From positions 1-5,898 of the forward strand of contig JAEWOM010000249.1 in NCBI GenBank assembly GCA_023399675.1: 5,898 nucleotides of DNA, written 5' to 3'. Origin of the DNA: Bacteroidota bacterium. Lineage in GTDB: Bacteria; Bacteroidota; Bacteroidia; Flavobacteriales; Weeksellaceae. The translations under genes and the position numbers were made by a program. Below, in pieces: positions 5,885 to 5,898 of this stretch (its first letter is position 1; each line of letters starts with the position of its first letter). The notes below the pieces were generated by a model. The model had not been told where the DNA came from and made no database searches. It saw only the letters and a program-made list of their open reading frames with translations.

Positions 5885-5892
5885 TATTTTTA
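5885..5892 (+). promoter_or_regulatory. Possible -7 box for a divergent gene beyond the right edge
   Basis: TATTTTTA in the context GCTATTTTTACGAA closely resembles the dedA promoter (CCTATTTTTGCGAA), with A in place of the final G. No clear -33 box is present. If real, a plus-strand gene would start roughly 20 bases past the window end, divergent from grpE. Confidence 0.35.
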
Positions 5893-5898
5893 CGAAGA

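Noticed and set aside
5769..5898. CIRCE/HrcA heat-shock operator upstream of grpE
   Set aside because: No TTAGCACTC-N9-GAGTGCTAA-like inverted repeat is visible. The promoter looks like the ordinary housekeeping type.
1..5898. Mobile elements, CRISPR arrays, tRNA or rRNA genes, phage or defence systems
   Set aside because: I saw no transposase, no terminal or regularly spaced direct repeats, no cloverleaf or rRNA sequence, and every gene belongs to a familiar housekeeping or envelope family with uniform composition.

Overview
The window looks like chromosomal core DNA from a Flavobacteriia member of the Bacteroidota, probably near Chryseobacterium/Kaistella. This assignment is inferred from the protein sequences and from the promoters. 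Several genes are preceded by a Bacteroidota-type -7 box (TAnnTTTG) about 18-27 bases before the start codon, with no Shine-Dalgarno sequence. The DnaJ and GrpE sequences also read as flavobacterial.

Layout, left to right. Positions 1-168 (minus) hold the N-terminal lipoyl domain of a 2-oxo acid dehydrogenase E2 subunit that runs off the left edge. A 168-base gap with a possible decayed coding remnant follows. Positions 337-1167 (minus) encode a divergent SAM hydroxide adenosyltransferase (DUF62) family protein. It is divergent from phoH (1301-2260, plus) across a 133-base gap. A structured, inverted-repeat-rich gap (2261-2386) leads to a DedA-family membrane protein (2387-3088, plus). That gene meets a lipoprotein alpha/beta hydrolase (3094-3966, minus) tail to tail with only 5 bases between the stops. 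A clear intrinsic terminator (3988-4016) separates the hydrolase from the chaperone operon grpE-dnaJ (5768 down to 4038, minus). The last 88 bases hold the grpE promoter and perhaps the promoter of a divergent gene beyond the right edge.

How the genes work together. GrpE (nucleotide exchange factor) and DnaJ (J-domain co-chaperone) are the two partners of DnaK and are co-transcribed. dnaK itself and hrcA are not in the window, and no CIRCE operator is visible. The remaining genes are mostly single-gene units: central metabolism, SAM hydrolysis, a PhoH ATPase, a membrane transport/lipid-homeostasis protein and an envelope hydrolase.

I found no convincing undescribed multi-gene system, mobile element, CRISPR array or RNA gene. 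The points most worth a second look are: the DUF62 protein has lost the histidine of the family's catalytic triad; DnaJ keeps only two of four zinc-binding CxxCxGxG motifs; the inverted repeat CGGAAAA/TTTTCCG occurs on both sides of phoH; and the hydrolase start lies just after the dnaJ terminator, with little room for its own promoter.
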